Assembly: GCF_900167915.1 (NCBI RefSeq)
Contig: NZ_FUYM01000006.1
Span: forward strand, 248,001-312,000
Length of the DNA stretch: 64,000 nt
Direction: 5' to 3'
Origin: Rhizorhabdus histidinilytica
GTDB taxonomy: Bacteria; Pseudomonadota; Alphaproteobacteria; Sphingomonadales; Sphingomonadaceae
The notes under the pieces were generated by a model. It searched no databases. It was not told the DNA's origin and was given only the letters and a program-made list of their open reading frames with translations. Below, in pieces: positions 41,548-49,984 of this stretch. Position 1 is the first letter of the stretch, and every line of letters starts with the position of its first letter. Both the position numbers and the translations under genes were made by a program.

Positions 41548-42479
41548 TTGCCGATCCTCTCGACCCCGGCGATGGCGCGTGCCACCTCGGCCGGATCGAA
41601 CGGTTTGAGGTCGTCGACCCCTTCGCCCAGGCCGATCGCATGGACCGGCATGCCATAGCGCTCGGCCGCCGCGACCAGCACGCCGCCGCGCGCGGTGCCG
41701 TCCAGCTTGGTCATGATCAGGCCGGTCACGCCCGCGGTCTCCTTGAATATCTCGATCTGGCTCAGCGCATTCTGCCCCGTCGTCGCGTCGAGGACGAGCA
41801 GGACGTCGTGCGGCGCGGCCGGGTTGAGCCGGCCGAGCACCCTCCTGATCTTCGCCAGCTCGTCCATCAGGCCAGCCTTGTTCTGCAGACGACCGGCGGT
41901 GTCGACGATCAGCACGTCGATGCCCTTTTCGGTACCCTGCTTGACCCCTTCGAACACCAGGCCGGCCGCATCGCCGCCCTCTTTCCCGCTGATGATCGGC
42001 ACGCCGATCCGGTCGGCCCACACCTTGAGCTGGCCGATCGCGGCGGCGCGAAAGGTGTCGCCGGCGACCAGCATCACCGCATAGTCCTGCTCCTGCAGCA
42101 GGTGCGCGAGCTTGGCGATTGTCGTCGTCTTGCCCGATCCGTTGACGCCGATAACGAGGATCACCTGCGGGCGCGGGAAAGCCTCGATCTCGAGCGGCTT
42201 GGCGACCGGCGCCAGCACCTTCTCGATCTCCTGCGCGACGATCTCGCGCAGCGCGCGCTCGTCGAGACCCTTGTCGAACATCTCGCCCTTCAGCCGGGCG
42301 CGGATGCGCCCCGCCGTCGCGGGTCCCAGGTCGGAGGCGATCAGCGCCTCCTCGATCTCGTCGAGGGTCGCCTCGTCGAGCGCCGCCTTGCCGAACAGCC
42401 CGGTCAGATTCTCGCCGAGCCGGTCGGAGGTCTTGCGGAAGCCCCCGAACAGCTTCTCGTGCCAGCGCGCTTCGCTCAT
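41544..42479 (-). CDS. ftsY: Signal recognition particle receptor FtsY
   Basis: 311 residues. A short NG-only form lacking the acidic A domain of E. coli FtsY, as in many alphaproteobacteria. The G domain has 'ILVIGVNGSGKTTTIAKLAH' (P loop), 'AAIGQLKVWADRIGVP', 'VLIVDTAGRLQNKAGLMDEL' and 'LIMTKLDGTARGG'. Docks SRP-ribosome complexes at the membrane. Overlaps the mtaB stop by ATGA and yciB by GTGA. Confidence 0.97.
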   Translation of the reverse strand: MSEARWHEKLFGGFRKTSDRLGENLTGLFGKAALDEATLDEIEEALIASDLGPATAGRIRARLKGEMFDKGLDERALREIVAQEIEKVLAPVAKPLEIEAFPRPQVILVIGVNGSGKTTTIAKLAHLLQEQDYAVMLVAGDTFRAAAIGQLKVWADRIGVPIISGKEGGDAAGLVFEGVKQGTEKGIDVLIVDTAGRLQNKAGLMDELAKIRRVLGRLNPAAPHDVLLVLDATTGQNALSQIEIFKETAGVTGLIMTKLDGTARGGVLVAAAERYGMPVHAIGLGEGVDDLKPFDPAEVARAIAGVERIGK

Positions 42480-43735
42480 GCCGTCTCGTCCGTCACTCTT
42501 CCGGTCAGGGCGCCGTCGTCGGCGCCGGTGATGATGATGTCCGCGATCGCACCCGGCACGGGCGCGGTCCCTTCGAAACGCACCCGTGCGAAATTGGGCG
42601 CATGGCCCGCGCCGCCCCGCTCGGCGAGCACCGCCTGGCGGGTGCCGACGAGCGTTCGCAGCCAGCGGTCGCGGCGTGCCTCGGTCCGCGCGCGCAGCTC
42701 GGCGGCGCGGCGGCGCACGGTGGCGCGGTCGAGCTGCGGCATCCGCGCGGCGGGGGTGCCGGCGCGCGGCGAATAGGGAAAGACATGGCCGAAGACGATG
42801 TCGCAATCGTCGATCAGTGCGGCGCTGTTGGCGGCCATCGCATCGTCCTCGGTCGGGAAGCCGGCGATCAGGTCGGCGCCGATCGCGATGTCGGGCCGGG
42901 CTGCCTTGAGCCGCTCGACCATCGCCACCGCCTGGGCGCGGCTGTGGCGGCGCTTCATCCGCTTGAGGATCAGGTCGTCGCCGGCCTGCAGCGACAGGTG
43001 GACGTGCGGCATCATCCGCGCCTCCTGCGTCAACAGCGCGAACAGCCGGTCGTCGATCTCGATCGAGTCGAGCGAGGAGAGGCGCAGCCGCCGCAGCCCC
43101 GGCACATGCGTCAGGATGCGCTCGACGAGCTGCCCGAGGCTCGGAGCGCCGGGCAGGTCGGGACCGTAGCTGGTCAGGTCGACCCCGGTCAGCACCACCT
43201 CGGCATGGCCGTCGTCGACCAGCGCCTTGATGCGGTCGATGACGATCCCCGCCGGAACCGAGCGGCTGTTGCCGCGGCCATAGGGGATCACGCAGAAGGT
43301 GCAGCGATGGTCGCAGCCATTCTGCACCTCGACGAAGGCGCGGGCGTGCGCGGCGAAGGCGGCGGCCATGTGCGGCGCGGTGTCGCGGACGGCCATGACA
43401 TCCGAGACGTGGACGTCGGCGCGCGCGCCGCGATCGAAGGCGAACAGTTCGGCCTGGCCCTTATCGGCATTGCCGATCACGCGGGCGACCTCGGGCATCG
43501 CCGCGAAGCTCGCCGGATCGGTCTGGGCGGCGCAGCCGGTGACGACGATCCGCGCCTCGGGCCGGCGCTTCGCCGCCTGGCGGATCGCCTTGCGCGCCTG
43601 CTTGACCGCCTCGGCGGTGACCGCGCAGCTGTTGACGATCACCAGGTCGTCGGCGTCGGCCATCGCCGCGCGCATCGCCTCGCTCTCGGCGATGTTGAGC
43701 CGGCACCCCAATGTGATCAGCTCGGGACCGCTCAT
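42476..43735 (-). CDS. mtaB: tRNA (t6A37) methylthiotransferase MtaB
   Basis: 419 residues. The N-terminal UPF0004 cluster Cys residues appear as 'TLGCRLN', 'NSCAVTAEAVKQAR' and 'VTGCAAQ'. The radical-SAM motif is 'NGCDHRCTFCVIPYGRGNSR', and the C-terminal TRAM domain follows (about 355-419). The 'SCAVTAEAVKQARKAIR' form is that of MtaB, which methylthiolates t6A at tRNA position 37, rather than MiaB or RimO. Overlaps dapF stop and ftsY start. Confidence 0.93.
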   Translation of the reverse strand: MSGPELITLGCRLNIAESEAMRAAMADADDLVIVNSCAVTAEAVKQARKAIRQAAKRRPEARIVVTGCAAQTDPASFAAMPEVARVIGNADKGQAELFAFDRGARADVHVSDVMAVRDTAPHMAAAFAAHARAFVEVQNGCDHRCTFCVIPYGRGNSRSVPAGIVIDRIKALVDDGHAEVVLTGVDLTSYGPDLPGAPSLGQLVERILTHVPGLRRLRLSSLDSIEIDDRLFALLTQEARMMPHVHLSLQAGDDLILKRMKRRHSRAQAVAMVERLKAARPDIAIGADLIAGFPTEDDAMAANSAALIDDCDIVFGHVFPYSPRAGTPAARMPQLDRATVRRRAAELRARTEARRDRWLRTLVGTRQAVLAERGGAGHAPNFARVRFEGTAPVPGAIADIIITGADDGALTGRVTDETA

Positions 43736-44556
43736 CCGCGGGCGTCGGCCCCGAAGGCGCTCAGGTCGGTCTCGGCGGTGAAGACATGGGTGGCGGGGCC
43801 GGTCATTATGATCGGCCGACCCGGCGCCCAGTCGATCGTCAGCGGCCCGCCGGGCAGCGTCACCCGCACCGGCGAATCGACCAGCCCGGCGCGGATCGCC
43901 GACACCGCGGTCGCGCAGGCGCCGGTGCCGCAGGCGTCGGTCAGGCCGACGCCGCGCTCCCACACGCGCAGGCGGATGTTCGCGCGGTCGTCGACCGTGG
44001 CGACGTTGACGTTGATCCGCGCGGGGAACAGCGGATCGGTCTCGATCTGCGGCCCGAGCCGGTCGAGCGCGACCGCGTCGGTCTCGGGTACGAAGAAGAC
44101 GACGTGCGGATTGCCGACATTGGCGGCCATCGGCGCCTCGAGATCCTCCCAGGCGACTGGCATCGCGCGCGTATCCATCGCATAGGCGAGCGGGATCGCA
44201 TCCCAGTCGAAGCGCGGCTCACCGAGTTCGACCGAGACCTGATCGCCGGCGCTGCGGCCTTCGAGCAGCCCCGCGACCGTCTCGATCCGCGCGCTGCCGC
44301 CGAGCAGGCTGACGACGCAACGGGTGGCGTTGCCGCACGCTTCGACCTCGCTGCCGTCGGCGTTGAATATCCGCATCCGCGCGTCGGCGACGGCGGACGG
44401 TTCGAGCAGGATGAGCTGGTCGCAGCCCACCCCGGTCTTGCGGTCGGCAAGCGCCCGCGCGCGCGCCGCGGTCATCTCGACCGGCGCGGTGACGCGCGCA
44501 TCGATCACGACGAAATCATTGCCGAGACCGTGCATCTTGTGAAAGCGGACCTGCAT
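43732..44556 (-). CDS. dapF: Diaminopimelate epimerase
   Basis: 274 residues. Converts LL- to meso-diaminopimelate for lysine and cell-wall synthesis. Catalytic Cys pair in 'EACGNATRCV' (about 75) and 'DACGTGACATA' (about 220). 'FHKMHGLGNDFVVIDAR' is the N-terminal signature. First of a four-gene overlapping unit dapF-mtaB-ftsY-yciB. dapD lies 18 kb away. Confidence 0.97.
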   Translation of the reverse strand: MQVRFHKMHGLGNDFVVIDARVTAPVEMTAARARALADRKTGVGCDQLILLEPSAVADARMRIFNADGSEVEACGNATRCVVSLLGGSARIETVAGLLEGRSAGDQVSVELGEPRFDWDAIPLAYAMDTRAMPVAWEDLEAPMAANVGNPHVVFFVPETDAVALDRLGPQIETDPLFPARINVNVATVDDRANIRLRVWERGVGLTDACGTGACATAVSAIRAGLVDSPVRVTLPGGPLTIDWAPGRPIIMTGPATHVFTAETDLSAFGADARG

Positions 44557-44607
44557 CGCCGCGCGACTTAAGGATTAGAAGGGCCCGAGTCCATAAGAGC
44601 CGCTGCC

Positions 44608-44741
44608 AAATCCTCCCCGGCCCCGCCGGGGAGGGGGACCACCGCAGGGTGGTGGAGGGGTGCGCCGTGCAACGGCGCTGATCGCGCCGCCCCTCCACCG
44701 CTCCGCGGTCCCGCTCCCCCGCTGCGCGGGGGGGAGGACTT
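44608..44741. repeat. 134-bp nested hairpin repeat between dapF and the GGDEF-EAL gene
   Basis: Outer arms AAATCCTCCCC (44608-44618) and GGGGAGGACTT (44731-44741), enclosing GC hairpins: CTCCCC...GGGGAG, CCACC...GGTGG, and the CTCCACC / GGTGGAG match between the two halves. Nesting suggests a folded RNA or DNA structure; no coding feature seen. Confidence 0.6.
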
Positions 44742-44745
44742 AGGG

Positions 44746-46389
44746 TCACGCCCGCTTGCGGCGGCGCTGGCGCATCGCGACCACCTCGCCGTCGCGGGCG
44801 ATCGGGCTGGCGGCGGAGAGCAGGCCGCGTCCCGCGAGCAGGGCGCGGGTGGTGCGCGCCGGCGCGGGGCGGCCGAAATGCCAGCCCTGCCCCATGGTGC
44901 AGCCGATCGCGGTCAGCATCGCCGCGATCTCGCCGGTCTCGACGCCCTCCGCCAGAACCGGCACGTCGAGTCCCTGGGCGAGCGAGACGATCAGGCGGAC
45001 CAGCGCCGCCGCTTCGGCGTCCTCGGTCATGCGAAGCACGAAGCTGCGGTCGATCTTGATCCGATCGAGCGGCAGGGTGCGCAAATGGGTCAGGCTCGAA
45101 TAGCCGGTGCCGAAATCGTCGAGCGCGACGCGGATGCGCTGGTTCTTCAGGCTGGCGACGATCGATGCGGCGAGGCCGAGATTCTCGAACAGCGCCGCCT
45201 CGGTGATCTCGACCTCGAGCCGCTCGGCCGGGAAGCTCGTCTCGGTCAACAGCTTGACGATCTTCTGGGCAAGCCAGGCGTCGCGCATCTGCGACGGGCT
45301 GATGTTGACGCTGAGCAGCAGCGACGGATCCCAGTGGCGCGCCTCCTCGATCCCGGCGCGCATCACCGACATCGACAGCTCGCCGATCAGGCCCGATTCC
45401 TCGGCGATCGGGATGAACGCCGCCGGCTCGATGATGCCATGGTCGGGATGGTCCCAGCGCGCCAGCAGCTCGAAACCGGTCAGCGCGCCGGTGGCGAGGT
45501 CGATCTGCGGCTCGAACCAGGGGACGATGCGGCCCGAGGGGATGCCGGCGCGCAGGCCCAGCTCGATCTCGTTGCGCAGCTCCAGCTCGCGCTCCATGCT
45601 CGCGTCGAACCAGGCGCGCTGGTTCCGCCCTGCGCGCTTGGCGGCATAGAGCGCGATGTCCGACCGGCGCATCAGCGTGTCGACGGTACGGCAGCCCGCC
45701 TCGGTGCGGGCGATCCCCATCGACGCGCCGATCCGCGCCTCGACCCCGCCGATCAGGAAGGGCTCGGCGATCCGCGCGAGGATCGCGTCGGCGACATGGT
45801 CGACCGCCGCCGGCTGGTCGGGATCGAAGGCGAAGGCGCAGGCGAACTCGTCGCCGCCGAGCCGTGCCGCGAGCGCGTGCGGCGGAAGCGGCGCGACGAT
45901 CGCGGCGGAAGCGGCGCGGAGAAGCTGGTCGCCGGCGAGGTGCCCGTGCAGATCGTTGACCGACTTGAAATGGTCGAGGTCGATCATCAGCATCGCCACC
46001 GGCCGGCGCTGGCCGAGCGACGTCTCGACCAGCCGCGCCCCGCTCTCGCCGAGCGCGCGGCGGTTGAGCAAGCCGGTCAGGGGGTCGCTGGTCGCCAGCT
46101 CGCTGGCCCGCGCTTCGGCGGCGCGGCGCAATGCCACCTCCTGCTTGAGCGCGCGATAGCGGCGCCAGCCGAGCAGGGTCAGCGCGACGTTGAGCAACAG
46201 CACCGAGATGGTCAGATTGTCGGTGACCGACAGCGCGCCTTGGACCGAACGCGCCACCGATCCGGCGACGGTGAAGGCCGAGGCGCAGACCAGCAACACC
46301 GCGGCGATCGTCACCCCGCCGGCCAGCCGGTCGCCATGATCGCGCGGCGGGCGCAGCGGCGGCCCCTCCTCGATCGTCTTGCCGCGCAT
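44746..46389 (-). CDS. GGDEF-EAL bifunctional cyclic-di-GMP protein
   Basis: 547 residues. Two membrane segments (about 23-46, 'GGVTIAAVLLVCASAFTVAG', and 58-76) without a large periplasmic domain. The GGDEF domain (about 95-260) has an intact 'RLGGDEFACAF' active site and 'DPLTGLLNRRAL', so cyclase activity is plausible. The EAL domain (about 280-520) has 'FELLARW' (an ELL form of the EAL motif), 'NISPSQMRD', 'EITEAAL', 'DDFGTGYSSL' and 'AEGVETGE', so phosphodiesterase activity is likely. Its output controls motility or biofilm in other bacteria; here unknown. Confidence 0.92.
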   Translation of the reverse strand: MRGKTIEEGPPLRPPRDHGDRLAGGVTIAAVLLVCASAFTVAGSVARSVQGALSVTDNLTISVLLLNVALTLLGWRRYRALKQEVALRRAAEARASELATSDPLTGLLNRRALGESGARLVETSLGQRRPVAMLMIDLDHFKSVNDLHGHLAGDQLLRAASAAIVAPLPPHALAARLGGDEFACAFAFDPDQPAAVDHVADAILARIAEPFLIGGVEARIGASMGIARTEAGCRTVDTLMRRSDIALYAAKRAGRNQRAWFDASMERELELRNEIELGLRAGIPSGRIVPWFEPQIDLATGALTGFELLARWDHPDHGIIEPAAFIPIAEESGLIGELSMSVMRAGIEEARHWDPSLLLSVNISPSQMRDAWLAQKIVKLLTETSFPAERLEVEITEAALFENLGLAASIVASLKNQRIRVALDDFGTGYSSLTHLRTLPLDRIKIDRSFVLRMTEDAEAAALVRLIVSLAQGLDVPVLAEGVETGEIAAMLTAIGCTMGQGWHFGRPAPARTTRALLAGRGLLSAASPIARDGEVVAMRQRRRKRA

Positions 46390-46641
46390 CGCCTACTCCG
46401 GGGTCGGTTCCGAAACGGCGATTCTAGGCGCGCCAGGTTTCCAAGGATTTAACGCCGGCAGGCTTCATTGCCTTGCCGTAACGGAAGTGCGGATGGCAGG
46501 CCTGTAAACTCCTTACAACTTTTCTTGCGAAACGGTCCTGAATCTCACTGTCCGACCCGATTTTCTGACAATATCGGGCTGACTCCGGACCGGATTCGCG
46601 GTTGTTCGGGCACATAGCTTGTACAGCCCGAGGAAGTGACC

Positions 46642-48237
46642 ATGACCTATCAGGAAGAAATCGCGCAGGCCGAGCAGTTGATCCGCGGCCAGGGTTCGCC
46701 CTGGGCCGGCATCGGTGCCGAGGCGGTTGCCCGCATGCGGCTGCAGAACCGCTTCCAGACCGGCCTCGACATCGCTCGCTACACGGCGAAGATCATGCGC
46801 GAGGACATGGCCGCCTATGATCTCGACCCGGCCAACTACACCCAGTCGCTGGGCTGCTGGCACGGCTTCATCGGCCAGCAGAAGCTGATCTCGATCAAGA
46901 AGCATTTCGGCACCACCAAGCGCCGCTACCTCTATCTGTCGGGCTGGATGGTCGCCGCGCTGCGCTCCGACTTCGGGCCGCTGCCCGACCAGTCGATGCA
47001 CGAGAAGACCAGCGTGCCCGCGCTGATCGAGGAACTCTACACCTTCCTGCGCCAGGCCGACGCGCGCGAGCTGGGCGGGCTGTTCCGCGATCTCGACAAG
47101 GCCCGCGAGAGCGGCAACCAGGTCGAGGAGCAGCGCCTGATCCACGCGATCGACAACCACCAGACCCATGTCGTGCCGATCATCGCCGACATCGATGCGG
47201 GCTTCGGCAATGCCGAGGCGACCTATCTGCTCGCCAAGAAGATGATCCAGGCCGGCGCCTGCGCGCTGCAGATCGAGAACCAGGTGTCCGACGAGAAGCA
47301 GTGCGGCCACCAGGATGGCAAGGTGACCGTGCCGCACGAGGACTTCCTCGCGAAGATCCGCGCCTGCCGCTATGCCTTCCTCGAACTGGGCATCAACGAC
47401 GGCATCATCGTCGCCCGCACCGACTCGCTCGGCGCCGGCCTGACCAAGCAGATCGCCTATTCGGCCGAGCCGGGCGACATCGGCGACCAGTATAACAGCT
47501 TCCTCGATTGCGAGGAGATCACCGACGCCAGCACGATCAACGGCGACGTGGTGATCAACCGCAACGGCAAGCTGATGCGTCCGAAGCGGCTGCGTTCGAA
47601 CCTGTTCCAGTTCCGGGCCGGCACCGGGGCGGATCGCTGCGTGCTCGACTGCATCACCTCGCTCCAGAACGGCGCCGACCTGCTGTGGATCGAGACCGAG
47701 AAGCCGCATATCGAGCAGATCGCCGGCATGGTCGACCGCATCCGCGAGGTGATCCCGGACGCGAAGCTGGTCTACAACAACTCGCCGTCGTTCAACTGGA
47801 CGCTCAACTTCCGCCAGCAGGTGTTCGACGCCTGGGCCGAAGCGGGCAAGGACGTGTCGGCCTATGACCGCGCCAAGCTGATGAGCGTCGATTATGACGG
47901 ATCGGAGCTGGCGGCCGAGGCCGACGAGAAGATCCGCACCTTCCAGCGCGACGCGGCGAAGCGGGCGGGCATCTTCCACCACCTGATCACCCTGCCGACC
48001 TACCACACCGCGGCGCTGTCGACCGACAACCTCGCCAAGGAATATTTCGGCGAGGCGGGCATGCTCGGCTACGTCCTCAACGTGCAGCGCCAGGAGATCC
48101 GTCAGGGCATCGCCTGCGTGAAGCACCAGAACATGGCCGGCTCCGACATCGGCGACGACCATAAGGACTATTTCGCCGGCGAGGCCGCGCTGAAGGCCGG
48201 CGGCGCGCACAACACGATGAACCAGTTCGCGGCCTGA
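46642..48237 (+). CDS. aceA: Isocitrate lyase
   Basis: 531 residues, the long Pseudomonas/Burkholderia-type isocitrate lyase. It cleaves isocitrate to glyoxylate and succinate in the glyoxylate shunt. Catalytic 'DEKQCGHQDGKVTVPHEDF' carries the active-site Cys with the family's QCGHQ variant. 'PIIADIDAGFGNAEATYLL' and 'NNSPSFNWT' are also characteristic. ATG 46642, with GAGGAAG at suitable distance; an in-frame GTG two codons upstream would sit inside that site. The malate synthase gene is not in the window. A terminator follows. Confidence 0.97.
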   Translation: MTYQEEIAQAEQLIRGQGSPWAGIGAEAVARMRLQNRFQTGLDIARYTAKIMREDMAAYDLDPANYTQSLGCWHGFIGQQKLISIKKHFGTTKRRYLYLSGWMVAALRSDFGPLPDQSMHEKTSVPALIEELYTFLRQADARELGGLFRDLDKARESGNQVEEQRLIHAIDNHQTHVVPIIADIDAGFGNAEATYLLAKKMIQAGACALQIENQVSDEKQCGHQDGKVTVPHEDFLAKIRACRYAFLELGINDGIIVARTDSLGAGLTKQIAYSAEPGDIGDQYNSFLDCEEITDASTINGDVVINRNGKLMRPKRLRSNLFQFRAGTGADRCVLDCITSLQNGADLLWIETEKPHIEQIAGMVDRIREVIPDAKLVYNNSPSFNWTLNFRQQVFDAWAEAGKDVSAYDRAKLMSVDYDGSELAAEADEKIRTFQRDAAKRAGIFHHLITLPTYHTAALSTDNLAKEYFGEAGMLGYVLNVQRQEIRQGIACVKHQNMAGSDIGDDHKDYFAGEAALKAGGAHNTMNQFAA

Positions 48238-48263
48238 TCCGCACGAGGTTCGGAGAGGAAGGG

Positions 48264-48293
48264 AGGCCCGGGGCGAAAGCTCCGGGCCTTCTT
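48264..48293 (+). terminator. Intrinsic terminator after aceA
   Basis: AGGCCCGG (48264-48271) pairs with CCGGGCCT (48282-48289) around a GGCGAAAGCT loop, followed by TCTTCC, 27 nt after the aceA stop. Confidence 0.75.
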
Positions 48294-48364
48294 CCGTCAG
48301 GAATGTCTTTGCCTAATCACCGCCATCGGCGTCAGGATGACCCCGACTCGGGACGGGGCAGCCG

Positions 48365-49984
48365 ATGCGAAGACGGACGATCCTCATTGTCGCGGCCTGC
48401 CTCGCCATCCTGGCGGGGCTGCTGCCGATGGTCGCCGTCGCCCATCTGCTGCGCGTCCGGGCGATCGCGGCCGAGCAGCGGCACATGGCGGAATATGCCC
48501 GCTGGACGCTAATGCGTACGAAGCGGGTGTTCGCCGACGCGCGGCGGGTGCTGATCGAGGCCGAGACGCGGCCCGGGACCGAATGCTCCCCCGATCATGT
48601 CGCGCAGCTGCGCCAGATCGCGATGGACGCGCGCAACGTCGAGGATATCGGCTATTTCCGCGATGGCCGCCTCGTCTGCACCAGTCTCGGCCCGATCCGC
48701 CAGCACGTCCCCCGCACGCCGCCCGACGTCGATCTGGGCGGGGGCTTCGCCCTCGTCCTCCACATCGAGCCGCGCACCTTCCGCAGCCAGCCGATGCTGG
48801 CGATGAGCCATGACGGCTATACCGCGCTGATCAAGCCCGAACGGCTGGTCGACGTCCTGACCGACAGCCATATGACGCTCGGCATCGCCGCCGGGCCGGG
48901 GCGGCTGATCGCCATGTCGGGCAAGGGCGATCCGCGGCTGCTCCGCATCCTGACGGCGGGCGCGGCGGCGGGAATCGATGAACGCCATGTCTTCGCGTCG
49001 CTGCGCGAGCCGCCACTGACCGCCTTCGCGTTCAGCGACCGCGCCCAGGCGCTCGGCCGGCTGCGCAACGACTATCTGCTGCTGCTGCCGATGGGCCTGC
49101 TCGTCTCGACCGTGCTGGTCGGGATCGTCATCTGGGTGTCGCGGCAGCGGCTGTCGCCCGAGAAGGAACTGGCGATCGCGATCCGCAGGCGCGAATTCGT
49201 CGTGCATTACCAGCCGATCATCGACCTTTCGAACGGCCGCTGCGTCGCCGCCGAGGCGCTGCTGCGCTGGCGCCGGCCCGACGGCCGCTGGATCAGGCCC
49301 GACCTGTTCATCCCGCTCGCCGAGGACACCGGGCTGATCTCTCCGCTCACCGACCTGCTGATCGAACGGGTGATCGAGGACCAGGCGGAGCTGCTGCGCG
49401 CCGACCGCGGCCTCCACATATCGATCAACATCTCCGCGCGCGACCTGGAGAGCGGACGCTTCCTGCCGGTGCTGAGCGACGCGGTGGCGCGGTCGGGGAT
49501 CGAACCGTCGCAAATCTGGATCGAGGCGACCGAACAGGGCTTCATCCGCGCCGAGATCGCGGCAAGCGCGATCAAGGCGGCGCGCGCGGCGGGGCACATG
49601 GTCGCGATCGACGATTTCGGTACCGGCTATTCGAGCCTGTCGCTGCTCCAGGGATTGCCGCTCGACGCGCTCAAGATCGACAAGTCGTTCGTCGAGGCGA
49701 TCGCCACCGACGCCGCGACCAGCGTGGTGACGCCGCACATCATCGACATGGCGCATGGGCTGAAGCTGCGCATCATCGCCGAAGGCGTCGAGACGCGCGA
49801 GCAGGAGGCCTATCTCAGGGCCGCGGGAGTCCCGCTCGCACAGGGATGGCTCTATTCGCGGGCGTTGCCGGCCGCCGAATTCGCAGCCTTCCGTCAGGGC
49901 CGCAACGCCGAGGGAGACGACAGCTCCACCGATGCCGGCCGGGGCCATGCAGGATCGGGCGACGGCGCCATCACGGCGCGATAG
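48365..49984 (+). CDS. CSS-type periplasmic sensor EAL domain protein (cyclic-di-GMP phosphodiesterase)
   Basis: 539 residues. TM1 about 6-28, periplasmic sensor about 30-225 containing Cys in 'GTECSPD' and 'RLVCTSLGP', close to the CSS motif that forms a redox-responsive disulphide, TM2 'LLLLPMGLLVSTVLVGIVIW' about 235-255. Cytoplasmic EAL domain: 'AEALLRWRRPDGR' (EAL intact), 'NISARDLESG', 'EATEQGF', 'DDFGTGYSSLSLLQG', 'AEGVETREQE'. No GGDEF. Probably degrades c-di-GMP in response to periplasmic redox state. Its last 30 codons overlap, antiparallel, the end of the MFS gene. Confidence 0.9.
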   Translation: MRRRTILIVAACLAILAGLLPMVAVAHLLRVRAIAAEQRHMAEYARWTLMRTKRVFADARRVLIEAETRPGTECSPDHVAQLRQIAMDARNVEDIGYFRDGRLVCTSLGPIRQHVPRTPPDVDLGGGFALVLHIEPRTFRSQPMLAMSHDGYTALIKPERLVDVLTDSHMTLGIAAGPGRLIAMSGKGDPRLLRILTAGAAAGIDERHVFASLREPPLTAFAFSDRAQALGRLRNDYLLLLPMGLLVSTVLVGIVIWVSRQRLSPEKELAIAIRRREFVVHYQPIIDLSNGRCVAAEALLRWRRPDGRWIRPDLFIPLAEDTGLISPLTDLLIERVIEDQAELLRADRGLHISINISARDLESGRFLPVLSDAVARSGIEPSQIWIEATEQGFIRAEIAASAIKAARAAGHMVAIDDFGTGYSSLSLLQGLPLDALKIDKSFVEAIATDAATSVVTPHIIDMAHGLKLRIIAEGVETREQEAYLRAAGVPLAQGWLYSRALPAAEFAAFRQGRNAEGDDSSTDAGRGHAGSGDGAITAR

